64,000 nucleotides of DNA from positions 1 through 64,000 of the forward strand of contig NZ_VFEV01000022.1 of assembly GCF_007858275.1 (NCBI RefSeq), read 5' to 3'. Shown here one piece after another: positions 25,977 through 33,788 of the stretch. Positions within the stretch are counted from its first letter, which is position 1. Each line of letters opens with the position of its first letter. The notes under the pieces are model-generated. The model was not told the origin of the DNA, made no database searches, and saw nothing but the letters and a program-made list of their open reading frames with translations. The stretch comes from Pseudomonas proteolytica (GTDB lineage: Bacteria; Pseudomonadota; Gammaproteobacteria; Pseudomonadales; Pseudomonadaceae). Position numbers and translations under genes: made by a program.

Positions 25977-26073
25977 GAACGGCGAGCTCCTTTCGAATGA
26001 CGAGGTGTGTTGCCTGTCTGTCGAAGGGCTGGGCAAAACCCGTAAAAGTTTTTGCGATTTTTTCTCATCCGGC

Positions 26074-27036
26074 TCAACGAGCGACGACACGGGTCCAGAG
26101 CGGCGTAAAGCGCTCGATGCGTACCGGCAGCGAATCACTCAGGGCACTCAAGGCGCGGTCGATGTCATCGAGCTGGAATACGCCCGATACCTCTAACTGC
26201 GCGATGGCTGGATCGCAGTGCAACCAGCCATGGCGATAACGCGCCAGCTCGGCGCTCAGGTCCCCCAGGCGCATGTGTTTGGCGACCAATTGCCCACGGG
26301 TCCAGGCGCTGGCGTTGAGGGTGCTGACCTGGACACGGTGGCTGCCGTTGGCATCAATCAGGTATTCCTCACCGGCGGCAACCAGGACCGGCTCGCCAGC
26401 ACCTTGAATGGCCACCACGCCATCCTCGACCCGCAGGCGCGTACCCTGTTGCTCGTCACGCACTGCAAAGGCGGTGCCGATGGCCTGTAACTGCGCATGC
26501 CGGGTGCTGACCCAGAAGCTGCGGCGCCCACCGGGATCGGCGCTGTCCTTGCCGGTATCGATGAAAATCTCGCCACGGCGCAGGGTGATCAGCCGACGCT
26601 GGGCGCCCAATTGCACGTCCACCGTACTGGCCGTGTTCAGTTGCAGGCGGGTGCCGTCGCTCAGCAGGAACTGCCGCCGTTCGCCCACCCCGGTGGCATA
26701 GTCCGCGCCCCAGGGCACCAGCGTGCTTTCCCGCAGTGACCAGCCGGTAACGCCACAGGCAAGCAGCCCCACCCCCAGCAGCTTGAGGGCCTGGCGCCGG
26801 CTGTGATGATTGCCGTTGAGGCGCTCGAGGGTATCCAGGGCCACGGTGCCGGGCAGTGCGGCCAGGCTCTGGAAGGTGGCGTCGCTTTTTTGCAGCGCTT
26901 GCCAGACGGTTTCATGCAGTGCATTGGCCTGGCGCCAGCGTTGGCAGGCTTCCAGGACCTCTGGGGTCGCGCCGTTGGACTCGATTCGCACCAGCCAGCC
27001 GACCGCCTGGTCCAGCACGTCATCTGGCGCGATCAT
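26074..27036 (-). CDS. FecR-family anti-sigma regulator
   Basis: This 320-residue inner-membrane protein relays the receptor signal to the ECF sigma factor. It begins MIAPDDVLDQAVGWLVRIESNG (ATG 27036), overlapping the sigma stop as ATGA. The cytoplasmic N-domain has the FecR pattern (CQRWRQANALHETVWQAL), one membrane helix follows at about 80-96 (ALKLLGVGLLACGVTGW), then a periplasmic domain with RRGEIFIDTGKD and an STN-like end. The same frame stays open much further upstream, but the ATGA overlap and domain start exclude that extension. Confidence 0.9.
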   Translation of the reverse strand: MIAPDDVLDQAVGWLVRIESNGATPEVLEACQRWRQANALHETVWQALQKSDATFQSLAALPGTVALDTLERLNGNHHSRRQALKLLGVGLLACGVTGWSLRESTLVPWGADYATGVGERRQFLLSDGTRLQLNTASTVDVQLGAQRRLITLRRGEIFIDTGKDSADPGGRRSFWVSTRHAQLQAIGTAFAVRDEQQGTRLRVEDGVVAIQGAGEPVLVAAGEEYLIDANGSHRVQVSTLNASAWTRGQLVAKHMRLGDLSAELARYRHGWLHCDPAIAQLEVSGVFQLDDIDRALSALSDSLPVRIERFTPLWTRVVAR

Positions 27037-27548
27037 CGTTGCGCCAGGTAGCAGTGGCGAATGGCAGTGGCCATGTACTTCTCCACCGAGCTGAGACTGA
27101 TGGCCAGGCGCTCGGCGATCTCCTTGTAGCTGAGGCCTTCGAGCCGCGACATCAGGAACGCCATGCGCACCTTGGGCCGCAGGCCATCGAGCAGTGCGTC
27201 GATGCGCACCAGGGTTTCCAACAGGATCAGCTGCGACTCCGGTGACGGCACCCCAGCTTCCGGGAGGTGGGCAATGGCTTGCAGGTAAGCCCGTTCGACT
27301 CGCTGGCGCCGCACGCGATCTACCAGCAGCCCGTGAGCCACCGTACTCAACCAGGCTCGTGGCTGACGCAACTCCTGCAACCGCTCCGGCTTGCCGAGGA
27401 TGTGCACAAAGGTGTCGTGAGCCAGGTCCGCAGCGTTGTCGCCATGGCGCAGCCGCTTGCGCAACCAGTCCAGCAACCACGCGTGGTGATCGACGTATAG
27501 CGTGCGGATTTCGGCGTGAGGGGCTGAAGGAGTGGATGGCGACGACAC
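27033..27548 (-). CDS. ECF sigma factor, FecI-like
   Basis: This 171-residue sigma-70-family factor has region 2 (IRTLYVDHHAWLLDWLRKRL, AADLAHDTFVHILGK) and region 4 (LEGLSYKEIAERLAISLSSVEKYMATA). I chose the GTG at 27546-27548: CGGAGG lies exactly 6 bases upstream, and this gives the usual FecI length; ATGs further up lack a ribosome site. It should direct RNA polymerase to the receptor promoter when FecR signals uptake. I saw no convincing Fur box upstream. Confidence 0.9.
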   Translation of the reverse strand: MSSPSTPSAPHAEIRTLYVDHHAWLLDWLRKRLRHGDNAADLAHDTFVHILGKPERLQELRQPRAWLSTVAHGLLVDRVRRQRVERAYLQAIAHLPEAGVPSPESQLILLETLVRIDALLDGLRPKVRMAFLMSRLEGLSYKEIAERLAISLSSVEKYMATAIRHCYLAQR

Positions 27549-27975
27549 GAAAAGCCTCCGCGCGATAACTGGATGCATTTGAGAATTCGTCGCATCTTGG
27601 TGTGGGCGTTGGTGTTCAGCAAGCAAAGTTGCTCACAAACCGGATAAACCAACTGGCGCATTTGCGTGGTGGTGCCTGCACGATCATCCGGCGGATGGGA
27701 TCGTTCATTTCCCTCAAAGCCGGTATTACCCACCGCAAGCCCAACCCAGTAAACTGCGGGCCGACGTCGAATCAGGGAGAAGGCGCTCTATGTACATAGG
27801 TGAACTGGCATAACGTACTCATGGGTTGCCTTATCCGCTGACGATGAAACTGAAGTAGATAAGGCAGGGTAGAGCTTGTCCCAAGGGACAGAGTCAAGTG
27901 CGATGGTTATGTGAGGCGGCGCAGGTTTGAATACGCCTGCAGCCACCCACATTTGCACCGCAGGTAACTGGCCCT
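27549..27975. other. Gene-free interval with two short palindromes
   Basis: No coding frame with a credible start is seen in these 427 bp. Two structures stand out: the perfect 12-bp palindrome CTATGTACATAG at 27788-27799, and TGCCTTATC/GATAAGGCA, 9-bp perfect arms 22 bases apart (27827-27866). They lie between the iron-signalling genes and the recombinase-like gene, so a role as boundary or recombination site is possible but unproven. Confidence 0.4.
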
Positions 27976-28539
27976 CTAAGTAGATCTCAAGTACCGATAA
28001 AGTGTCTGGCGGCTTATTTCAAAATCACGCGCTAGTTTGGATTTACTTTCTCCAGTGCCGGCGCGGTCAATTAAACTTACAACCTGATTGTCAGACAGTT
28101 TTTTCTTTCGGCCTCTATAAGCCCCACGCATTTTTGCGCTGGCAATGCCTATTGCCTGTTTTTCCCTCGTTGCTGCGCGCTCGAACTCTGCGATCAGTTC
28201 CATTACCGCAATGATGGGTTCCATGACTTCAAGGCAGTCATGCCGAAAGACCAGGTTTTCGTTCAAAAACTCCAGGGTTACCTGCTTTTCAATCAGCCGG
28301 CGAGTGATGGTGCACAGTTGCTCGGTGCTTGAGGTGAGCGATGTCATGCTGTCGACCACCACAGTGTCCCCGCACTGTGTGTAGCGAATCAGCCTTTCCA
28401 GGCCAGGGCGATTCGCGGCATGGTCTGCAGGGTCATCGCAAAACACTGCGTCAAATACATCATGGCTCGTTTTTTTCTCCGCGCTACCCTCGGATTCTTG
28501 TAGAGAGAGCCGAAAATATTTGATGCGATGCAATCTCAT
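27976..28539 (-). CDS. Serine recombinase (resolvase/invertase) relative lacking catalytic arginines
   Basis: This 187-residue protein has the length of Hin/gamma-delta resolvases. The nucleophile is likely Ser12 (KYFRLSLQES). The long E-helix (MEPIIAVMELIAEFERAATREKQAIGIA) and the C-terminal helix-turn-helix (KLARDFEISRQTLYRYLRS) are intact. The block that should read L-D-R-L-G-R is M-T-S-L-T-S at 65-70, so both active-site arginines are serine. It may therefore bind DNA without recombining it, or be decaying. I chose the ATG at 28539 for its AAGGAGG. The surrounding DNA is visibly AT-richer, a sign of transfer. Confidence 0.8.
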   Translation of the reverse strand: MRLHRIKYFRLSLQESEGSAEKKTSHDVFDAVFCDDPADHAANRPGLERLIRYTQCGDTVVVDSMTSLTSSTEQLCTITRRLIEKQVTLEFLNENLVFRHDCLEVMEPIIAVMELIAEFERAATREKQAIGIASAKMRGAYRGRKKKLSDNQVVSLIDRAGTGESKSKLARDFEISRQTLYRYLRST

Positions 28540-28856
28540 GGTGCCTCCTTGGCAATACTTGTACGCAGTTATTTTATCCTTGTACAAACTGTAACTAAAT
28601 TATTAAAAATTACACAAGTGCCTGTAACACTAAGCTCGCCCAAAATACACAGTTGCAAAGAACTGAACTTGTCTTATCATTTTGAAGCTTGGAATGATCC
28701 TAACAAGTTTTTCGAAAACAGTCGATTTCATATTTATTGAGTGGCGCGAGTGAGTTTGCCCAATAAATTTGAATGCCTGCTGTTTATTGCTCAAACAATT
28801 GACTTGACCGGCTTGACGAAGCTGGTAATTCCCCGACGCAAACAGAGGATGAATGG
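28540..28856. other. AT-rich gene-free interval
   Basis: These 317 bp between the divergent recombinase-like and desaturase genes are strikingly AT-rich compared with the rest of the window (runs such as AAATTATTAAAAATTACAC). They should hold both promoters; apart from the phased repeat above I could not place them with confidence. Confidence 0.5.
28558..28587 (-). promoter_or_regulatory. Phased repeat over the recombinase-like gene promoter
   Basis: CTTGTAC occurs at 28558-28564 and 28579-28585, exactly 21 bp (two helical turns) apart; the second copy is part of the palindrome TTGTACAA (28580-28587). A minus-strand -10-like TAAAAT (28576-28571) lies between them. This could be an autoregulatory operator for the gene starting at 28539. 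Confidence 0.4.
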
Positions 28857-29924
28857 ATGAAAGTCTTGGAAGACACCGGCGGAATTGACCGCCAAAGTAC
28901 CGATCAGGAAAAGATTGATACTGTCACCCGGCGAATTACCGAACATGGGAACTACCTGCGCAAGCGCTACCCGATCCTGCAGCATCAGGATGCTTTGGGG
29001 GCGGGTGTCATGGTGTTTTCCCTGGTCGGGATGGCGGTCACGGGAGGGCTCTACATCAAGGGTTTTATCCCGGGGTGGATGTGTATTTTCATCAATGCTC
29101 TGCTGACTTCGTTTATCCATGAAATCGAACATGACTTGATTCATCGGCTTTATTTCCGAAAACAACCACTGGCCCATAATGCCATGATGTTTTTTTGCTG
29201 GTTGGCTCGACCGGGAATGCCCAGCCCTTGGCTAAGGCGCAGTCTGCACTTTCATCACCATAAAGAGTCCGGAACTGATTCGGATGTGGAAGCCTGGATT
29301 ACCACCAGCGGTAGCCCTTGGGGAATGCTCCGGTTATTGAAACTGATGGATGGATTTGTATTTGGTTTCCTGAATGCGGTTTTTGCTCCGGGGTGGCGGC
29401 AAAAGGTAAGATTGTTAGGCAAGATTATTCGACTCAATACACCTTTCGGGCTTTTGTACTGGGGGTGCTGGTATGTGTTCCTCGGTTACCACCTGTATGT
29501 CTGGTTTGGTTCAATCGTGGGAGAGGAGGTTAATAGTTCTGCTGCGACATTGGCGGTAATGGAAGTCGTCAATAGCGTAGTTGTTATTCTGATCGCTCCC
29601 AATCTTATAAGGCAGTTCTGTCTGTTCTTTATCAGCTCCAATATGCACTACTACGGTGATGTTGCCCCGCGTAATGCATTACAACAAACCCAGGTAATGA
29701 ACCCTTGGTGGTTGTGGCCGTTCCAGATGTTCTGCTTTAACTTCGGCAGTACTCACAGTATTCACCACTTTGTTGTGCAAGACCCATTCTACCTGCGTCA
29801 GATGACGGCCCCTTATGCGCATAAAGTCATGGCGCAGGCAGGTGTCAGATTCAATGACTTCGGCACCTATAAACGCGCGAACCGTTTTTCAATGGACCAC
29901 TCTCAAACGCGTTCGCGGGGTTGA
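28857..29924 (+). CDS. Membrane fatty-acid desaturase-family protein
   Basis: This 355-residue membrane protein carries the three histidine boxes of di-iron desaturases/hydroxylases: HEIEHD (88-93), HFHHH (131-135) and HSIHH (300-304), between four or more hydrophobic helices. It would introduce a double bond or hydroxyl into a fatty acyl or similar chain at the inner membrane. AGAGGAT lies just before the ATG. The substrate is unknown. No ferredoxin or reductase is adjacent. Base composition is lower in GC than its neighbours, in line with the AT-rich leader. The hydrolase at 30056 follows on the same strand. Confidence 0.85.
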   Translation: MKVLEDTGGIDRQSTDQEKIDTVTRRITEHGNYLRKRYPILQHQDALGAGVMVFSLVGMAVTGGLYIKGFIPGWMCIFINALLTSFIHEIEHDLIHRLYFRKQPLAHNAMMFFCWLARPGMPSPWLRRSLHFHHHKESGTDSDVEAWITTSGSPWGMLRLLKLMDGFVFGFLNAVFAPGWRQKVRLLGKIIRLNTPFGLLYWGCWYVFLGYHLYVWFGSIVGEEVNSSAATLAVMEVVNSVVVILIAPNLIRQFCLFFISSNMHYYGDVAPRNALQQTQVMNPWWLWPFQMFCFNFGSTHSIHHFVVQDPFYLRQMTAPYAHKVMAQAGVRFNDFGTYKRANRFSMDHSQTRSRG

Positions 29925-29985
29925 ATGTTCCACGCACATTAAATGGTTGGGTTCGCGAGAATAACGTTGCTTTAGTAATGGCCGG

Positions 29986-30015
29986 CCAGGCAGCAGGATA
30001 TTTCCTGCCGCCTGG
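29986..30015 (+). terminator. Strong hairpin between desaturase and hydrolase genes
   Basis: CCAGGC-A-GCAGGA and TCCTGC-C-GCCTGG form a 13-position stem with one mismatch and a TATT loop. No T-run follows, so it may be a weak or Rho-assisted terminator or a processing hairpin. Confidence 0.4.
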
Positions 30016-30055
30016 CAAACCAAGGGCAGCACTTCAAATACCAGGAGTTTGATGC

Positions 30056-31201
30056 ATGAAAGCGCAAGGGATATGTGCCAAGCAGTTTGAAGCGGTCCAG
30101 CAAGCCTTCGAGGACATGTTTGATGATCCACAAGAGCGTGGCGCCGGGCTCTGCGTGCAAGTAGACGGAGAGAGGGTTATCGACCTGTGGGCCGGTATGG
30201 CGGACCAGGAGGGGTCCAAGCCTTGGACACGCGATACCCTGGCCAATACGTTTTGCGTGGTAAAACCCTATGTCGCGGTGGCTGTGCTGATGTTGGTCGA
30301 GCAGGGCAAGCTGGAGCTGGATGCGCCGGTGGCCCGTTACTGGCCCGAGTTCGCCCAAAGTGGCAAAGCCAAGGTGACCTTGCGCCAGGTGATGAACCAC
30401 ACTGCGGGCCTGCCGGCGCTGCGAGCCCCCGACCATAACCCCATGATGTTTGACTGGGACCATATGATACGGGTCCTGGAGGCCGAGCCGCTGTGGTGGG
30501 AGCCGGGCACAGACCTGGGGTATGGCACCACCACCTTCGGCTGGATTCTCGGCGAGTTGATTCGCAGGGTCGACGGGCGCGATGCCTGTGTCTTTATCCA
30601 CGAAGAGATTCTGGACCCCCATGACCTCGACGTTCACCTTGGCGTGGACGAAAAGCACTTTCACCGTATCGCTCGTTTCGTCAATGCCACAGGCCGGGTC
30701 GGTGATCCCTACTCACAAGCGTTGCGGACCGTGCTGAAAAACCAGCCATTGCATATCGCGACATTTGCCTTCACCAACCCCGGCATGGTGCCTAGGCGCA
30801 CCAATGACCCTCGCTGGTGGGCGTATCGGCAACCGGCGATATGTGGACACGGCACCGCTCACGGCCTGGCCGGTTTCTATAGCGCCTTGCTGGCGGGAAA
30901 TTTTATCGGTCGCGAACTGCTCAACGAGTTCACCCAAGAGCACAGTCACGGCATGGACCGGACATGGATGCGCCCAATGCGTTATGGATTAGGTTGCATG
31001 CTGGAGCAGCAAATCGATCCGACGGCTTCGCTGGCCATGGGCCCCAATGCCTTTGGCCATCTTGGGCTTGGCGGTCCGGTGAGTTTCGCCGACCCCGAAA
31101 GTCGAGTGAGCTTTGGTTTTGTCACTACGACTTCGGGTAGCCATACGATGATTGATCCCCGTCCTGGCCGGCTATCGGCACTTGTTTATGCGGCGCTTTG
31201 A
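30056..31201 (+). CDS. EstB/class C beta-lactamase-fold hydrolase with Cys in place of nucleophile Ser
   Basis: This 381-residue soluble protein has the serine beta-lactamase/EstB fold. The family S-x-x-K motif is here C67-V-V-K70 (NTFCVVKPYVA; codon 67 is TGC at 30254-30256). A Tyr156 motif (LGYGTTT) and a glycine-rich third motif (HLGLGGPVSFADP) are present. With Cys as nucleophile it could be a slow esterase or an acyltransferase, or inactive. AGGAG lies 8 bases before the ATG. The upstream desaturase suggests an acyl-chain pathway, which is an inference. I see no signal peptide. Confidence 0.8.
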   Translation: MKAQGICAKQFEAVQQAFEDMFDDPQERGAGLCVQVDGERVIDLWAGMADQEGSKPWTRDTLANTFCVVKPYVAVAVLMLVEQGKLELDAPVARYWPEFAQSGKAKVTLRQVMNHTAGLPALRAPDHNPMMFDWDHMIRVLEAEPLWWEPGTDLGYGTTTFGWILGELIRRVDGRDACVFIHEEILDPHDLDVHLGVDEKHFHRIARFVNATGRVGDPYSQALRTVLKNQPLHIATFAFTNPGMVPRRTNDPRWWAYRQPAICGHGTAHGLAGFYSALLAGNFIGRELLNEFTQEHSHGMDRTWMRPMRYGLGCMLEQQIDPTASLAMGPNAFGHLGLGGPVSFADPESRVSFGFVTTTSGSHTMIDPRPGRLSALVYAAL

Positions 31202-31251
31202 AGGGGGTTAATGCTCACCCGTGCTTGATCTTTCAACTGGCGCAGAGGCGT

Positions 31252-32649
31252 TCATCGTGCAAGCGCCAGCGTGCTGGCCTTGCCCGGCAGGATGAGCGCC
31301 GCACCTATCAAGCCGAGCACGACCATGCACGCGGACACCAGAATGGCATAGCTAAAACCCTGTACCGAGCTTCCTCCGCCGGCCAGCACCGCAATGCTCA
31401 CGGCCACACCCACCGCCAGGCCCACCGCAGAGCCGACTTCCTGGGTCGTGGTCAGCATGCCTCCCGCCAGCCCGTGATCCACTTCAGCCACGCCCTCGAT
31501 ACCGGCCACGGTCCACGCCGGAAACGCGATGCCATAACCCACGCCTGCCAACACCGTGCCGGGGAGGATGGAGAGGGCCCAGGACGTATCCACGGCCAAC
31601 GACATGCCCAGCAGCGCAAGGCCGGCAATGAACAGGGTCATGCCGCCGAGAATGACTGGCTTGGTGTCTACCCTGGCAATCAGTGCCGGCCCGGCCCAGG
31701 CGCTGGAGAGGGTGAAGGCGACCGCCATCGGGAGCAGCCCGAGGCCGGTCTGGGTGGCCGTAAAACCGAGGATTTCCTGCATATACAGCGCAACCACGAC
31801 AAACGTCGGCCCCAGTGCCGTGTTCGCCAACAGCGACACCAGGTTCGCGCCGCCCGTCAGGCGCCTGCAGAAAATCGGAAGGGGCATCAACGGGTATTCG
31901 ACTTTGCTTTCGACCCAGACGAACAAGGCCAATAGCCCCATGGCCAAAGCAATCAACCCATAGGTGACGGGAGACGAAAGGCCGACGTGCTCGCTGTTGG
32001 CAAACGCGAACACCAGTGTTGCGGCCCCCGCAGCGACCAGAATCGCTCCGCCTATGTCCAGGCGCCTTGCGCCGATTGCGGCATCGCGTTGGCCCACCGG
32101 CAGGTTGCCTGCCAGGGCTATCACCAACATACCCACGGGCACGTTGATCCACAGCACCCAACGCCAGCCCATGAGGTCGGTGATCATCCCGCCGAGGATC
32201 AGGCCTGCGACGAATCCGCTTGCAGCCACCGCAGTCCAGGCACCCAGGGCTCGATTGCGTGAGGCCTGATCGGGGAAAAGCGCCAGTAGCAACGAAAACG
32301 CGGCGGGCGAAAATAAAGCCGCGCCAAAGCCTTGCATGGCCCGAGTGGCGATCAGCATGGCAGGGGTCTGTGAGAAGCCGCCGAGCAGGGAGCCCAGGGT
32401 AAAGATCACCAACCCGAGCAGGAACACCCGCCGGCGACCAAACATATCGGCGGCGCGTCCCCCCAACAGCAAAAAGCCTGCAATGGCGACGCCGTACGCG
32501 TTGATGACCCACTGCAAGGCGCCGGGCGTAAAGCCCAGGCTTTCCTGGATCTGCGGCAAAGGGATCATGGTGATGGAGAAGTCGAGCAGGGCGACGAATT
32601 GCGTCGTGCACAACAAGATGAGGCAGAGCCGCCAACGAGGGTGATTCAT
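31252..32649 (-). CDS. MFS drug exporter, DHA2/EmrB-QacA type
   Basis: This 465-residue transporter has about 14 hydrophobic helices. Motif A is GGRAADMFGRRRVFLLG and the motif-C region has ALGAWTAVAASGFVAGLILGG, as in proton-driven drug exporters. It is divergent from a LysR regulator; the shared 129-bp region has paired inverted sites, so that regulator probably controls it. The substrate is unknown. Confidence 0.88.
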   Translation of the reverse strand: MNHPRWRLCLILLCTTQFVALLDFSITMIPLPQIQESLGFTPGALQWVINAYGVAIAGFLLLGGRAADMFGRRRVFLLGLVIFTLGSLLGGFSQTPAMLIATRAMQGFGAALFSPAAFSLLLALFPDQASRNRALGAWTAVAASGFVAGLILGGMITDLMGWRWVLWINVPVGMLVIALAGNLPVGQRDAAIGARRLDIGGAILVAAGAATLVFAFANSEHVGLSSPVTYGLIALAMGLLALFVWVESKVEYPLMPLPIFCRRLTGGANLVSLLANTALGPTFVVVALYMQEILGFTATQTGLGLLPMAVAFTLSSAWAGPALIARVDTKPVILGGMTLFIAGLALLGMSLAVDTSWALSILPGTVLAGVGYGIAFPAWTVAGIEGVAEVDHGLAGGMLTTTQEVGSAVGLAVGVAVSIAVLAGGGSSVQGFSYAILVSACMVVLGLIGAALILPGKASTLALAR

Positions 32650-32679
32650 AGGGGTATCCTGATTGATATAGTTTTTCTA

Positions 32680-32780
32680 ATGATGTTTAACTTCGCTAAA
32701 CAAGGCTTATCATCAGATGCCCGTTGGCACAGTGGAAACGATCCTTTTTAGTCGCTGAATTTAGGAAAACTAAACATCAT
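32680..32780. promoter_or_regulatory. Paired inverted sites between MFS and LysR genes
   Basis: ATGATGTTTA (32680-32689) and TAAACATCAT (32771-32780) are a perfect 10-bp inverted pair, each next to a related TTTTTCTA/TAGGAAAA element. Between them GTTTA-N7-TAAAC adds a local dyad near 32684-32700. This fits two half-sites for the divergent LysR regulator. The second copy overlaps the lysR start codon, suggesting autoregulation. Confidence 0.45.
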
Positions 32781-33669
32781 GGCCACATCCCTTCCTTATC
32801 TGGCGTTACGTACCTTCGTTGAGGTAGGCCAGCGCGGCAGTATCAAGGCGGCTGCCCAGGCCCTGAGCGTCACATCGGGCGCGGTCAGCCAACAGATTCG
32901 GCTTTTAGAGGATCGGGTAGGCATGCCGCTCTTCACCCGTGAGCGCAGCGGCTTGCGTCTTACTGAGGCCGGGGCCAGCGTGCATCCCGCCTTGCTCCAG
33001 GCGTTCGAACAGATCCAGGAGACGCTGCTGTCGCTGGAACAAGCCAAATCCTGGCAAACCCTGACGGTCAGTACCGTTGCTACGTTCGCGGCGTCGTGGC
33101 TGGTGCCGCGCCTGGGCCGTTTCAACCAGCGATATCCACACATCGAAGTGCGGGTCGAAGCGACGTCCGCCATCGCGGACATGCGCCGGGATCGTGTCGA
33201 CGTTGCATTGCGGCATGGGCTTGGGGTCTATCCCAACCTGCACGTCACGCACTTGATGGCGCCGGTATTGGTACCGGTGGCCAGCCCCGCCCTGGTGCCC
33301 GCAAACGTTGTGCTCACGCAGCCGCAGGATTGCCTCGAGTACCCTCTGTTGCACGACGCTGACCGCGCAGATTGGCCCTTATGGCTTTCGGCCCATGGCG
33401 TCGGCAACGATCCACGTGCCGAACGTGGGAGCGCTTTGGAAGATGACTTCCTGCTTATTCGCGCAGCAGAAGCCGGGCAGGGGCTCGCCCTGGTGCCAGT
33501 GGAATATGCGAAAGAGGAAATTGCGGCGGGCCGCCTCGTGCAAGTTTTGGACAAGCCTTGGCCTGCACGATTTGCCTACTACGTCGTGACCCGGCCGGAG
33601 GCGATGCAACGTGACGAGGTCAAGGCGTTTGTGGAGTGGGTTATCGAAGAGGCCCAGGGCACTACATAG
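32779..33669 (+). CDS. LysR-family regulator, GcvA-like
   Basis: This 296-residue regulator has an N-terminal helix-turn-helix (GSIKAAAQALSVTSGAVSQQIRLLEDRVGMPLFTRE) and a C-terminal co-inducer domain of the GcvA/AmpR subgroup. It is divergent from the MFS exporter and probably regulates it. The ligand is unknown. Confidence 0.9.
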   Translation: MATSLPYLALRTFVEVGQRGSIKAAAQALSVTSGAVSQQIRLLEDRVGMPLFTRERSGLRLTEAGASVHPALLQAFEQIQETLLSLEQAKSWQTLTVSTVATFAASWLVPRLGRFNQRYPHIEVRVEATSAIADMRRDRVDVALRHGLGVYPNLHVTHLMAPVLVPVASPALVPANVVLTQPQDCLEYPLLHDADRADWPLWLSAHGVGNDPRAERGSALEDDFLLIRAAEAGQGLALVPVEYAKEEIAAGRLVQVLDKPWPARFAYYVVTRPEAMQRDEVKAFVEWVIEEAQGTT

Positions 33670-33788
33670 TCCCAAGCCAAGGGGCCAAGAGGCGCAAAAG
33701 TGTAAATCAGCGGCTGTTTTCGGCGTTGCGTTCACAACCCGTCACTTGAGGATAAGGTCGACAAACCAGCACCCTATCTTCCTTCGGT

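Noticed and set aside
27037..27480. N-terminal extension of the FecR-like frame
   Set aside because: It overlaps the sigma factor, and the domain starts at 27036 with an ATGA coupling.
27549..27600. Fur box upstream of the ECF sigma gene
   Set aside because: GAATTCTCAAATGC is only a distant match to the Fur pattern; I could not support it.
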